Assembly: GCA_030407315.1 (NCBI GenBank)
Contig: JALQPE010001673.1
Coordinates: 28,811-92,810, forward strand
Length of the DNA stretch: 64,000 bases
Direction of reading: 5' to 3'
DNA from: Asparagopsis taxiformis
Lineage: Eukaryota > Rhodophyta > Florideophyceae > Bonnemaisoniales > Bonnemaisoniaceae
Part shown: positions 1 to 10,431 of the stretch, in pieces
How the letters are laid out: the number at the start of each line of letters is the position of its first letter
Numbering within the stretch: position 1 is the first letter of the stretch
Notes under the pieces: generated by a model
Seen by the model: only the letters and a program-made list of their open reading frames with translations
What the model was told of the DNA's origin: nothing
The model's database searches: none
Position numbers and translations under genes: made by a program

Positions 1-897
1 ACGTAGCAACGTAGCAGCTTACTCTGTAAGGCCCCTGGGCCACATAAACACCCCACAAGGTCCATTGGACGCCGGACCGGGACCATTGGTCCTGGTCCGG
101 TCCCGGCAGTCTCGTTGACCATTTAAGGTCAACGGATTGACCACTAAGCTACAATAAAGGTAGATCGTCTCGGTTCCAAATCTTTCGACCGTGGTCGTTT
201 AACTTACAACTAAACGGCGGCGGCAGTTCCCTTACCGGATACCCGCTGCTCCGTTTCGATCTCCAATTGGGGATCGCTCGCACATTTCCCCAATTGCCCG
301 CCGCGAGCCTCCTCCGGCGGGGGTGCACGTGGATTGCCCTAGGGCATTTCGTCTCCACGGTAGTGGAGAACCTTCCCGCTTCTTTTAACGCCGCTAGGCG
401 ACCGGGAGGGGCCTTCCGCCCACCGGGACAAGGCTGCCGACTGGGAGTGCTGTCGGTTGGCACCCCCAGCCGGTCAACCGAAGCCAACGCCCGCAGGCTT
501 TTCAAACGGTCCCGACCGCTGCCGTCAGTGGTATCACAGTTGCGGAATACGTCGTGTGAAAACCACGCGTGGAGGCGACCACAATCCCCGCGGGGATCCA
601 TCGCGCTAAGTGCCTAGTTAACCCTTGAGTGGGTTGAGGACGGCCACAGCCGATAGATCCCTCCGGCAGGTTAGATCCAGCCGTCCCGGACCCCGCTCTA
701 CCACCCGCTACCGGGTTGGGAGACAGGTGTCCGGGCTCCGAGGGATCGATCCACCCGACACAGCCCTCGGGCTACTAGGATCGCACGAGGCGTCAACCTC
801 GTGGAATCGGCGCTCTCACTCGTGAGTTCGAAGCCTTATCCCTATCCTCTAATCCTCCTCGGAGGTATAATCCATCTACAAGGGCTAAGGTCCTACA
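1..897 (+). repeat. 5' LTR of element 1, partial
   Basis: This copy equals 14079-14975 base for base as far as I compared. It ends in CTACA at 897, the usual CA terminus. The 3' copy probably starts with TG at about 14035 or 14049, so roughly 30-44 bases of this LTR lie before the window. Bases 72-107 hold inverted GGACC/GGTCC words that could fold. ORFs inside the LTR are exactly duplicated in both copies but show no protein features and are not called genes. Confidence 0.92.
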
Positions 898-1434
898 TTT
901 GGTCTCTCGACCTAGAAGCGTTCGGGACGCTGTTGATCAACCTTGGTTGCTAAAACATCTCCGCTGGTGAGCATTGTACACCGCTTTGTCAGCGTCAAAA
1001 ACTAGGAAAGTAACAAAGGAAAGGAAAGTATACCGTACGCGAGGTACGAAGAAAGTCAGAACGGGTACGCCCGGAGCTGCAGGCCCTGTAAATCGACGAA
1101 GATTCGTGTGAGGTAACCGTCGACAGACGTTAAACACCGTAGCTCGGAGGAGCATAATCTCAACCAAATTATTTATATTCATTTCGGTGAGCGACAGAAT
1201 GGCCCCCGGCATCGATGAGCCGACGGCCAGCTCACTAGCCAAGGAGCGAAAATCCTCGGCCACTACGACTACCAGTCGTAGAAAAGGGAGGGCAGCCAGC
1301 GTGCCGCGAAGCTCCCCTCCCGAACTCGCGCAAACGCGCGAAAGAAGACTGCCTCGGCAGTTTCAGCGGCGACACCTCCAAAGTCGCCGCCCCCGGCGGA
1401 AAATGTCCACTCGCTGTCAAGCGTGGACTCAGGG
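898..1434 (+). other. untranslated leader of element 1
   Basis: The stretch between the LTR and the first ATG of the gag frame. Apart from the primer-binding site I see no certain feature. An ATG at 1199 opens a serine/arginine/proline-rich frame. Around 1270-1330 the gag frame becomes open and gives similar low-complexity sequence, so gag may originally have begun at 1199 with a one-base frame change. This is tentative. Confidence 0.5.
900..918 (+). other. primer-binding site of element 1
   Basis: TGGTCTCTCGACCTAGAAG starts two bases after the LTR end. The same 19 bases occur one base after the 5' LTR of element 2 (17097-17115), which is strong evidence that they are the minus-strand primer site. 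The matching tRNA would end in TCGAGAGACCA, so its 5' acceptor strand would read CTCTCGA. This resembles tRNA-Tyr (yeast tRNA-Tyr starts CTCTCGG). The tRNA identity is inference. Confidence 0.85.
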
Positions 1435-3510
1435 ATGGGCGCTAGGCCACTTACACTTCCTGTAGTGGCGCCTACCCCTAGAGGTGATGAATTATCGGTG
1501 GCTCAAGAGCCGACGCCTGCTGCAGCGAACAGCAGAAGCGAGGGGAAGAGAGTGCTTCGCGAGCCCTCTATCCATATTGACCCGCTTCCCAGCCTCGGCT
1601 TGACCACATTGCCATCCACGGGATTGTTTTCGGACAGGCCCCCACGGATGCCAAGCACGGCCACTGCCCCTGCCAGTGCGGCTTTGAAGCAGCCGCCTGC
1701 CACGGCAGTTGCCCCGCAGGAGATCCGGGCTATCGCACGGGAGGTAGCCCGTGAAATCGCTCGCGAGGAGGTGCGTATCGACCGCGCCATTCACCCGCAG
1801 GCAGCTTATGACGATATGCGCGCCTCGCTGATCTCCGAAATCGTTCCCATCGTGACCAGACAATTGGAGTCGGTCGTGACCGAACGCGTTTACACGCGAC
1901 TCAAGACGGCCCTAAGGCTCGAAATTCCGCATCTCGTCCGGGACGCCGTGACAGAAATGCAGGACGCCGAGGCGCCGTTAAGTCCGCTCTCTCCTCGCAG
2001 CAGGGCGGGCCGGAACGATGACGCCACTCGACCGGTTCGAATGGAACCGATCGGTGGAGACCCACCGAACCATGACCCCCGCAGGGAAAATAGGGAACAT
2101 GAAGAAGCCCGTCGCTGGGTGGACCTCATGCGTGAATCATGCGCTCAAGCCCCACACCAAGAACGCCCCCGGGCGGAAGAGTCACCAGACTCGTCTTACC
2201 CCGGCCTTGTCGAAATCAGGCCGCTTAACGAGCGCTTCACGAAAGCCCTATCTTACCGCACATATAGGTTGCGGAACCAAGACAACCGCTACGACGATGA
2301 AGTCGCCCAGCGGCTGTCCCGGACGGCAAGACAGCTCAGGCATGTCATGACCGTACCGCTCTTCACTGGTGAAGACCCAATCGCCGTTCTGGCGTTCTTG
2401 AAGAACTTCAAGTTTGCGTGTGACGAAACCGGCGTGGCCGAAGGAGCAGCCCTCCCGCTCATGAAATATTTCATGGCTGGGGAGGCTCGTGAAACGATGC
2501 TCTCTTACGTCGGCCGAGGCACGGGTTTTGCCGACGCACGTCCGGGAATTGATATCATCAATTCCTATCCGGAAGCCGTCAACTGGCTGTTACTCGCGTA
2601 CGCGAAGGAGTCGGTACTCCAGCACGCGTACCGTCAAGTCACGCAAATGCGCCAAGGCGTAGCAGAGACCGAAGACCAGTTCGCCTTCCGTCTCCGAAGG
2701 GAAGCCCTGAGGTGCGGTGACGCATTCCTCGAGCGCTCCCTCATGGCGATTTACATCGATGGATTATTATCATATTCACAACACGTTGTGCGGGATGATG
2801 TGTCCAAAAACCCCCGTATGACGTTTCAGGACGTTCGTATGCGCGCGCAGAGCCTTGGCGATACTGCTCGTGAAACGCAGCGCCAACACTCCCGCCTGCG
2901 CACTAATCCCCCGATACCTACGCAGAAACGGGTCACCACGCGTAGGGTGAATACGATATCCGTAGACGAAGGAACGCTCGCGAGCGAACAAGGCAATAAC
3001 GCCGTGTTGGCCGTGGCCTTCGGCGGGGAAAATACCCCGCCTCTGGATTCGGTCGATACGACTCCCATAGGAGTTTCTGAAGGAGGGGTAGAGGCTGGTG
3101 CAACCGCCCGCACCCCTACCCAACGCCAGTTGGACTTCAATGGCTCCGATGGTGGTCGACGAGAAAGGGACCGTGGAAGACCCTTGGGTCAGCGACGGGA
3201 ATACCCTAAGACCCCGCACTCGCGAGCGTACACCAGCGCACGCACGCCGCCACGTTGCCTCGTATGCCGCAAGGTGGGTCATGTCATGACCCAATGCCGC
3301 TTACTCCCCCAGGAGGTCCGCGATAGCATCAAGGCCGCGCAGGCGCGCGAACCATACGACCAGAACGAAAGGGATATGCTACGCACCCTATTGGTTGACA
3401 CCGAAGAAGCTGAACTCCCACGGGAGTTGGACGAGCTATCGGTAGGAGGGAGCTCTTCCTCCAGCGATATTGGCCCCCACCCGGAAAACGGGATGGAGGA
3501 GGCGATGTAG
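1435..3510 (+). CDS. gag: gag polyprotein of element 1
   Basis: Structural nucleocapsid protein of the retrotransposon, about 691 residues from the ATG at 1435 (the frame is also open through a GTG at 1423). The first 200 residues are low-complexity with an R/E-rich helix. The middle part (nt 2320-2830) has the retrotransposon gag fold signature: a FTGEDP-like start, an A-rich core and QVTQMRQG followed by ED-Q-F---R. A single CCHC zinc knuckle, CLVCRKVGHVMTQC, lies at nt 3256-3297 and should bind the RNA genome. The stop TAG sits in GGCGATGTAGG, a context shared with the gag stop of element 2. Pol follows in the -1 frame. Confidence 0.88.
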   Translation: MGARPLTLPVVAPTPRGDELSVAQEPTPAAANSRSEGKRVLREPSIHIDPLPSLGLTTLPSTGLFSDRPPRMPSTATAPASAALKQPPATAVAPQEIRAIAREVAREIAREEVRIDRAIHPQAAYDDMRASLISEIVPIVTRQLESVVTERVYTRLKTALRLEIPHLVRDAVTEMQDAEAPLSPLSPRSRAGRNDDATRPVRMEPIGGDPPNHDPRRENREHEEARRWVDLMRESCAQAPHQERPRAEESPDSSYPGLVEIRPLNERFTKALSYRTYRLRNQDNRYDDEVAQRLSRTARQLRHVMTVPLFTGEDPIAVLAFLKNFKFACDETGVAEGAALPLMKYFMAGEARETMLSYVGRGTGFADARPGIDIINSYPEAVNWLLLAYAKESVLQHAYRQVTQMRQGVAETEDQFAFRLRREALRCGDAFLERSLMAIYIDGLLSYSQHVVRDDVSKNPRMTFQDVRMRAQSLGDTARETQRQHSRLRTNPPIPTQKRVTTRRVNTISVDEGTLASEQGNNAVLAVAFGGENTPPLDSVDTTPIGVSEGGVEAGATARTPTQRQLDFNGSDGGRRERDRGRPLGQRREYPKTPHSRAYTSARTPPRCLVCRKVGHVMTQCRLLPQEVRDSIKAAQAREPYDQNERDMLRTLLVDTEEAELPRELDELSVGGSSSSSDIGPHPENGMEEAM
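3414..3510 (+). promoter_or_regulatory. gag/pol -1 frame overlap, element 1
   Basis: The pol frame is open from 3414, just after an in-frame TGA at 3411-3413, and overlaps the gag end by about 97 bases in the -1 frame. Element 2 has the same -1 relation. This suggests pol is made by -1 frameshifting, although I see no textbook slippery heptamer, or by re-initiation. The C-run near 3474-3478 is the only homopolymer in the overlap. Confidence 0.5.
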
Positions 3511-4670
3511 GGGAACCGCCTCCGAGCGCCTCGACACCCGGTGTGAAATTCGCTCATTCACCGCTTCCGGGTGCCGAACAAGTTGGTCAAGTCCAAACGG
3601 CTACAAGCCAACTTGCCCCTGTAGTGCAGAACATTGTCCAAGGACAACCAGCCGGCTCAAGGGATGAGCCCGGTGACGTCTCTGTACTAACCGTCGGAAC
3701 GCGCAACTACCAAGTTGACGCGTTGCTAGGATTGACCAAGGTCAGTTTTAGTTACTTGGCCGCAGTGTTGGACACTGGGGCCAGCCTTAGTGTTATTCGA
3801 GAGAACGCGCTCCCTACTGATTGGCGGCAGCGATATCCTCTCGAAAAACTTCCCGCAGGAACTCGAGTTCTTGATGCAAACGGCCGCCGAATGCCACCAA
3901 TTGCCGTGGCAATCCTACACCTCCAGGTTGGGAAATCGACGATTCGGCAACGCTTCATAGTTGTCGAACAACTTGCTGTCGCTTGCATCCTTGGATGTGA
4001 TTTCATCAACGCTCATGTTGATGCCGTACTTCCGCCAAAACGGCTGTTTATCATGCGCCATACCCAGGAACGTATACCCATTGGGTGGCGGAAGTCTCTC
4101 ACGAGAGTACCAGTGCCTCAGTCGCCATTGCTACCGAGGCCGCGCAACCGCAACGTCCGCGTGGCTGCGAGTATAACCCTCCCGCCGCGACGGACCACTC
4201 GAGTCTCCGTAATTACTTCGGAGCCAGGTCTCCAAGTCTTGGTTCCGAAGAAGGCCCTTCTTGAAGGGAAAAACATCCAGATGGCGAACGGTGTCATCAG
4301 CGCTCGTGCGTTGGTACCATTCGCCGTGGAGGTTGCCAATTTCGGCAACCGAGATGTTAAGTTGCCCAAAGGCATGGTTCTCGGACACACTGAGGGTCCG
4401 CCAGCCTCGATACTCACGGTCGGGTCCATAGAGAATGGCCCGCGCGAGGCTAACGACCCTGGGAGAACCAAAGACCCACGGGTCATCGATAATGCCTTAC
4501 CGGTTGGTGGCGAGCCACCGACGGGCGAGGCATGCCTCCGGGCAGAACCGGCGCCAGATTGGCGCCAAACCGTGTTGGACACTATCGAAGTCTCCAACCC
4601 TTCCCTTGGGAGAGAAAATCATAGCGATGCTGGAAAAGCACGCGTCGATGTGGAGTGGTCACCTTGGTGA
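3414..4670 (+). CDS. pol: pol 5' part: aspartic protease, element 1
   Basis: Retropepsin-like protease that would cleave the Gag-Pol polyprotein. The active-site motif LDTGASLSVI lies at nt 3768-3797, with the catalytic Asp codon at 3771. A downstream ILGCDF (about nt 3990) matches the second hydrophobic-G signature. The frame starts inside gag without a clear ATG. It ends 60-70 bases after homology to the connecting region of element 2 stops: between about 4600 and 4622 the coding signal jumps to the next frame, where RT continues. In element 2 the protease-RT junction is one open frame, so this break is probably a private one-base indel or an assembly error. Confidence 0.82.
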   Translation, partial: TPTGVGRAIGRRELFLQRYWPPPGKRDGGGDVGEPPPSASTPGVKFAHSPLPGAEQVGQVQTATSQLAPVVQNIVQGQPAGSRDEPGDVSVLTVGTRNYQVDALLGLTKVSFSYLAAVLDTGASLSVIRENALPTDWRQRYPLEKLPAGTRVLDANGRRMPPIAVAILHLQVGKSTIRQRFIVVEQLAVACILGCDFINAHVDAVLPPKRLFIMRHTQERIPIGWRKSLTRVPVPQSPLLPRPRNRNVRVAASITLPPRRTTRVSVITSEPGLQVLVPKKALLEGKNIQMANGVISARALVPFAVEVANFGNRDVKLPKGMVLGHTEGPPASILTVGSIENGPREANDPGRTKDPRVIDNALPVGGEPPTGEACLRAEPAPDWRQTVLDTIEVSNPSLGRENHSDAGKARVDVEWSPW

Positions 4671-7600
4671 GATTTCAGCGACGCAGCACCGCATCGACTT
4701 GAAGCCTGACACCGTGCCAATTCGGCAAGCACCGTACCGAGCGGGGCATAAAAATCGCGAGATTATAGCCACCCAGGTGCGCGAAATGCTTCAGGCCGGC
4801 GTCATCGAACCGGCACAGTCAGAATGGGCGAGCCCAGTTGTGGTTGTGCCGAAAAAGGATGGTTCGTCGCGTTTCTGCGTCGATTACCGACGGCTTAACG
4901 CCGTGACAGTTAAGGATGCATACCCCATCCCGAGGATGGATGACTGCATCGACTCCCTCGGTGAAGCAGCCATTTTTACCACGCTTGATTGCAACAGCGG
5001 GTATTGGCAGATTCCAATCGCCGAGGCGGACAAGGAGAAGACGGCTTTTACAGCACACGTTGGTTCCTACCAATTCGTGCGCATGCCTTTTGGCCTTACT
5101 AACGCGCCCGCAACCTTCCAGCGTGCGCTTGACATTCTCCTTTCGGGAGTCAAATGGCAGTTCTGCCTAGTGTATCTCGACGACGTAATTATCTTCTCGC
5201 GAGAAGAAGAAGAACACATTGCGCACGTCGACGCCATATTGACCATTCTACGGAATGCAGGAGTCTCGCTCAAGTTCAAGAAGAGCGAGTTCTTCCGCAA
5301 GAGTGTGGATTATCTCGGACACCGCATTCGACCGGGCAAGCTCGAGGTCATAACCACTGGCCTAGATGCGATCCACGGATCATTGTACCCACGGACGCAA
5401 ACACAGCTACGGAGTTTTCTGGGTTCTTGCAACGTCTACCGACGTTTCGTTAAATCCTACGCCAAGATATCTGCGCCGCTCACGGAGTTACTAAAGAAGG
5501 GTATGCCCGTGCAGTTGGATGAGCCCTCAGATGCCCAGCTTGAGGCATTTAACGAATTGAAAAAGGCGCTCGCGTCGCCACCTATCCTACGCCTCCCGCA
5601 TGCTGGGAAGCCGTACACGCTCGACGTAGACGCGTCGGATGGGCAGATGGGGTGCGCCCTATTGCAAGAACAGGAGGACAAACTGCTACACCCCGTGGGG
5701 TACTGGAGCAAAACGCTCACGGACACGCAACGCCGCTACACGACAACGGAGAAGGAATGCCTCTCGGTGTTCTGGGCTATCAGCCTCCTAAGGCCCTACT
5801 TAGAAGGGGCTCGCTTCACCGTCAGAACGGATCATAATTCGCTCACATGGATCCTGTCCATTACCCCTTCCGAGGGACGTCTAGCACGCTGGCGACTACG
5901 GTTGTCGGAGTTCGACTTCGATATTCAATACCGCCCAGGTATTAAAAACGTCGTTCCAGACGCGCTGTCGCGGATAGAGACCACCGGTGAAGACCGAACC
6001 CCCATCGACGAGGACATACCCACCTTCTCAATCCAAGAAGGGGAGAAGACCCACGGGACCTTTATGGAGGATGATGAGTACAGAGTGACAGAGGATATGT
6101 ATCCGTTGCCCCTGGGCAGTGCCGTACCATGTTTTGTCTCCACTCACGAGTTGGTACCCGAAGCCATCTCGAGGGATGAGTGGATCCAAGCGCAACTGGT
6201 TGATGAGTTTTGTCAGACTATGCGCAAACGTATGGATGACGGAGTGGACCAGCAAGTGGTTCTTACAGAAGACGGGATCCTCGCGAGGAAATTGCCAGCG
6301 CTCGCTCGCCCACAGGTCCTCGTGCCCGAATCGCTACGGCCTCGGCTGTTGCGTAACTATCACTACTCCGCCACCGCTGGACATCCAGGGGTGAGACGGA
6401 TGTACGATACTCTACGACAGGGACTTTATTGGCCGACCATGGTCGTCGATGTGCACGCCACCGTGCGCGGATGCGAAACATGCGCCAGGGATAGGATGCA
6501 GCTGTCCCGCCATACCAACCCCTTGAAGTTGTTCCCGGCCCTTAGGCCACTTGAGGACGTCGCCATAGACCTCATGGGTCCTCTACCGAAAACCTCCCGA
6601 GGAAAGTTACACGTTCTGGTCATCATGGACCGTTATTCTAAGCTGTGCAGGCTCGTGGCCATGCGCTCGATACAAGCTAGCTTGGTTGTGAAAGCCTTTG
6701 TGGAGGAATGGGTGTTTACTTATGGGGCACCTAAGACTATCCTGTCGGATAATGGACCCCAGTTTCGTTCTAAGACCTTCGTCGACGCCTGCGTCATTTT
6801 GGGTATTAAGCCGGTGACTACTACTACGTATCACCCGCAGACGAATGGTCAGGTCGAACGATTCAATAGGACGCTCGCGTCTATGCTGCGCCATTACGTG
6901 GCTGAGGATCATCGCAACTGGGACGAATACCTCCCCGTCCTTGCCTATGCGTACAATCGGTGCGTGCACCGCTCGACGAATACAATTCCCTTCGAATTGG
7001 TCTTGACGCGCGCGCCACCGCCAATAGGCTTGGAGGATATTAAACTCAAAGGCGATGAAGCCTGGACGCGTGATTCCTGGCGCCGGCAGCTTCGTGGGTT
7101 GTATGCGCGCGCTAATTCCTCGCTCGCGAGAATGCAAGCCCGGTACAAGCGCGACTTCGATAAGGCGGTGCGAGCACCAAATCGCCGCATCCGAGCCGGG
7201 GACGCAGTCTATATCGACTTGCGCAATACCTCCCAGGAGACGACTATACTCGGGCGAGCCCGGAACAAGTTGGATTTCCAATCGATGGGTCCGTATACGG
7301 TTATATCTAACCAAGGTCACACGTTTGACATACTTGTCGACGGAATTCCCGAGAGAATTAGTTCGGATCGCGTACGCCCAGCCCCGGGTCATGGACCGGT
7401 GCAGCCGGGTAGCGACGGTGAGGAGGAAGGCCGCGAAACCGCTAATGCAAGAAGTCGATTGCCGCGTCGCCCCCGGGCGAACGAAGTACAGACGGAACCG
7501 GGTTCCGAAGCGCTTCTACCGGCAGATAGGGCGGTCCCGCCATCCGGGAATACGGTATCCGACCCGCGCAATCCCCAAGGAAGCACCCCCGCGCCAATCG

Positions 7601-7935
7601 TACGCGAAGATTACCCACGGGTAACGCAGGACGCAAGCGAACTGGTCAGTCCGACGCCGGTCGACGGTGACTCCGAGGAACACTCCAAGGAGTATACGAT
7701 AGACGACCTTATCGAGGAATGGGTAGACGATGATGGCGTGTCCTACTTCCGTGTGCGCTGGTTGGGGTACGCCCCCGAGGAGGATACCTGGGAGCCAGAA
7801 GCGAACCTTCCCCCAGCTATAGTGGCTCGGCATCGGAAACGGACCGCACGTCAAAAAGAGCGCGCTCGTTTCAAACGGCCAAGTCACAGCCGGAAGGTAA
7901 GAATATCGTTGATCCACGGCGTCCGTTGGATCTAA
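4600..7935 (+). CDS. pol: pol main part: RT, RNase H, integrase, chromodomain (element 1)
   Basis: Polyprotein that reverse-transcribes and integrates the element. RT shows KKDGSSRFCVDYRRLN, the PFGLTNAPATFQ box and the catalytic LVYLDDVIIF (YLDD codons at nt 5173-5184). RNase H follows, with YTLDVDAS near nt 5620 and the TDHNSL box at about 5828. The integrase zinc domain HHCC is at nt 6360-6490. The catalytic D, D and E occur in AIDLMGPLP (about 6570), LSDNGPQF (about 6745) and NGQVERFNR (about 6850). A chromodomain (FRVRWLGY...EDTWEPEANL, nt 7693-7810) should target insertion to particular chromatin. The frame is intact from about 4600 to its stop; only its link to the protease frame is broken. 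Confidence 0.93.
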   Translation, partial: LPLGEKIIAMLEKHASMWSGHLGEISATQHRIDLKPDTVPIRQAPYRAGHKNREIIATQVREMLQAGVIEPAQSEWASPVVVVPKKDGSSRFCVDYRRLNAVTVKDAYPIPRMDDCIDSLGEAAIFTTLDCNSGYWQIPIAEADKEKTAFTAHVGSYQFVRMPFGLTNAPATFQRALDILLSGVKWQFCLVYLDDVIIFSREEEEHIAHVDAILTILRNAGVSLKFKKSEFFRKSVDYLGHRIRPGKLEVITTGLDAIHGSLYPRTQTQLRSFLGSCNVYRRFVKSYAKISAPLTELLKKGMPVQLDEPSDAQLEAFNELKKALASPPILRLPHAGKPYTLDVDASDGQMGCALLQEQEDKLLHPVGYWSKTLTDTQRRYTTTEKECLSVFWAISLLRPYLEGARFTVRTDHNSLTWILSITPSEGRLARWRLRLSEFDFDIQYRPGIKNVVPDALSRIETTGEDRTPIDEDIPTFSIQEGEKTHGTFMEDDEYRVTEDMYPLPLGSAVPCFVSTHELVPEAISRDEWIQAQLVDEFCQTMRKRMDDGVDQQVVLTEDGILARKLPALARPQVLVPESLRPRLLRNYHYSATAGHPGVRRMYDTLRQGLYWPTMVVDVHATVRGCETCARDRMQLSRHTNPLKLFPALRPLEDVAIDLMGPLPKTSRGKLHVLVIMDRYSKLCRLVAMRSIQASLVVKAFVEEWVFTYGAPKTILSDNGPQFRSKTFVDACVILGIKPVTTTTYHPQTNGQVERFNRTLASMLRHYVAEDHRNWDEYLPVLAYAYNRCVHRSTNTIPFELVLTRAPPPIGLEDIKLKGDEAWTRDSWRRQLRGLYARANSSLARMQARYKRDFDKAVRAPNRRIRAGDAVYIDLRNTSQETTILGRARNKLDFQSMGPYTVISNQGHTFDILVDGIPERISSDRVRPAPGHGPVQPGSDGEEEGRETANARSRLPRRPRANEVQTEPGSEALLPADRAVPPSGNTVSDPRNPQGSTPAPIVREDYPRVTQDASELVSPTPVDGDSEEHSKEYTIDDLIEEWVDDDGVSYFRVRWLGYAPEEDTWEPEANLPPAIVARHRKRTARQKERARFKRPSHSRKVRISLIHGVRWI

Positions 7936-10431
7936 GTGACGCACAGTCACCGGACCCAGATGTCACGCGCTGGTTGGCCGTGGCCAAATGGCAACGTACA
8001 CAACCAGACCGATATATCGCTACGAGTGTACGCTGACCACGGCGCGTGCGCCGTGCCGGAAGGGATGGACGCAAATCGGGCGGGAGCCAATAGAAACACC
8101 AGGGATGTCGACATCCAGGGTGATCGCCCTGACGTATTCTTCCCCTTCTGGGTGAAGTAATGTAGGGTCAATAACCCGCCTAAGGCGCGTACCCCCCCCT
8201 TCCTGAACCCCCTCTGCCACGTCGAGGGAGCAATCAATGGACCGCGGCCGAACCTGCAAACCTTTCTTCCTAGGAAGCCCCCTGTGTTTCCGTGCACGGA
8301 AACACCTAGTGATTGATCGGAATCACAATGGACCAATGGTCGCGACCACCGTCAACGACGCGGGCTTCCCTATAGGAATCGCGTCGGGACCGACTACGCA
8401 CGGCCCGCCATCCTGTGGCTACGCCAACTCCCTCGTGAGTTCCAGCCTGCAAGCATTAATCATAGCCCCACGGGAGTTCCTTGTTATGCACGCCGCGGCG
8501 ACTCGCGACCCGCAACCGGGAAGGCATGGACTCCAGTATGCGACTTCATGGTCCATCATGGATGGTATGATACCATAGCGCGCAAAGTCCGAGGACACAT
8601 GAGGAAGACTCTGGAATCCACCCTTCGTCCTTGCACTAAGAGTGGTCGCTATTGCGTTCGCGACTTCGCACACGTACAATTCTGAGTACGCTGGACCCCG
8701 TCGGAAACTTGGAAGGTAGTTGGTCGTGACCAGAGACATGCATTCGAGCCGGCAGCGCGCTATTACCATGGTGCGTCAGCCGCACCTCCGCAAGCCCTGC
8801 AGGGCCATGGCTAGCAACGCCAACATCGCGAGTCCGCAAGGAAATGAATGTCACCAGCAGCCCGTATCATCCCCAGTGAAACCACCCTAGGGTGTCGTTT
8901 GCAGGCCGGAGCCAGAAGCAAATTACGCCCGAGACTTAGGGAAAACTTTGCAAACTGCTCTGGGAGCAAATGGCAAATTGCAAAATTCCATACCCCTATT
9001 GGGAGGGTGGGAAGCTAGAAGGTGCGGGGCAGTCACCCTCGATTTACATTAATGTAGTGTCCACCGATGGGCTTGAAAATCCGCACATGGACACTCTAGG
9101 GTATGCTGAACAGCACCAGCGGCTTGGAAAAACAGTTGGCCAAGGCCGAACACCCGCGGCAAGGGCAACGCACTCGCGTAGAACCCACCTTCGCGGGACG
9201 TTCTAACGCTGATTGCGACTAGTTTTGCTAACTTTTTCGGAAGGCGTCAACGCCAGCATTCCCAGCGACTCCCGACGGTTCTGTTCGCTATGGTTTCGAG
9301 CGAGTGGCGTTGCGATTTAACATTCGTCCTTGGACTTAGAAAATTTCGGCGATCTGCTCCCAGGTCAAATTGTGCATTACAAAAATTTGTCATCTGCGAA
9401 ATTGGGCAAGATGCAACCTGAGGTGAAACACAATAACCTCAGTTTACATTAATGTAGTGTCCTCCATTGTCCTTGAAAACTCGCGCACGGGCACTCCTGA
9501 GTACGCTGAACGACGCTGGCGACTTGGAAAACCAGTTGGCCTAGGCCATCATCCATTTCGAGGTCGCCGCGCTCGAGAGGATTTCGCCTAAGTCGAGTGC
9601 CCTATCACCGATGGCGGCCAATTCTCCTAACTAGTACAGAAGGCGATGACATTAGCGTCGCCCGCGACTGGCAGCAGCCCTACCCGCAGTAACTCTGAAC
9701 AACTTGCGTTGCGGCACAACATTCGTCTTCGGACTTGGAGATATTTTGCACTTGCCCTCAGAGCAGTGGCAGAATGTAATTGTCCGCGAGGGGATGCACG
9801 TACCTTGGAACTCTCGACACGCGTGCGTGGATGGTCGCACGGCCCCTCGACTTCCGTCCAGTGGGAACTCTATTGCCAGTTCCATGCGCGAGAGCGATTC
9901 TCACTCACCGGCTTGCCGGTAAAGATTGTCACTGCGGCTATCGAGCCGCCGGACAAAGGCAATGACGTCTTGCAAGAGAGCGTCAGTTCGGATGGCGAAT
10001 TCAGTTTAATTCGCGCAACAGCGAAGGCCGTAGCCACGCATCGCCCAAGAGCGTAAGGCGACTAGCGGCGAAGGCCATCGCGAACGGCCATTATTATGGC
10101 ACATCATAGCCCCCGGGACACGGTTTCTCACCCACGGGGTGAGTTTTCATCCGACTCCCGAGGGACCTCTTTTGTAGCAAGGGTTAGGTGATGCGTAATT
10201 CCTACCCTCGTTGCATAAAGGAAATCATTTGGAAACTCAGCTTTATTGTCGCACACCTACAATGGCTCTCTATACGCGGGTATTAACTGTCAAAGATTAC
10301 CTTAGGGTATCAGTTGCTACTACGCGCTTCGAACGGGCTGCGACTAACGGCGCGTACGAGTCCGACGAGTCGGCCTGTCCTTGTTAATTGGAGACCCCAC
10401 GCTCGCTGAAGGGGAAGAGGGCTGAGCCCTT
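7936..10431. other. non-coding gap between pol and antisense ORF, element 1
   Basis: About 2.5 kb with no convincing coding frame on either strand. It carries a degenerate tandem repeat of about 400 bp (see 8530-9770) and a perfect 22-nt palindrome at 8284-8305 (half-site GTGTTTCCGTG). The equivalent gap in element 2 also has a tandem repeat, of about 350 bp. Confidence 0.7.
8530..9770 (+). repeat. degenerate ~400-bp tandem repeat, element 1
   Basis: Two clear units begin with GACTTAG at 8933 and 9333 (period 400), and a third begins at 9732. Matching words include TTTACATTAATGTAGTGTCC at about 9042 and 9443, TGAACAGC/TGAACGAC and CAGTTGGCC. An older upstream copy is recognisable by TGAGTACGCTG near 8682, which aligns with 9500. 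The units are diverged, so the array is older than the current insertion of the element. Confidence 0.75.

Noticed and set aside
149..601. 150-codon minus-strand ORF in the LTR, exactly repeated at 14227-14679
   Set aside because: Identity only reflects the identical LTRs. No domain or start context is seen, and the LTR is a regulatory repeat.
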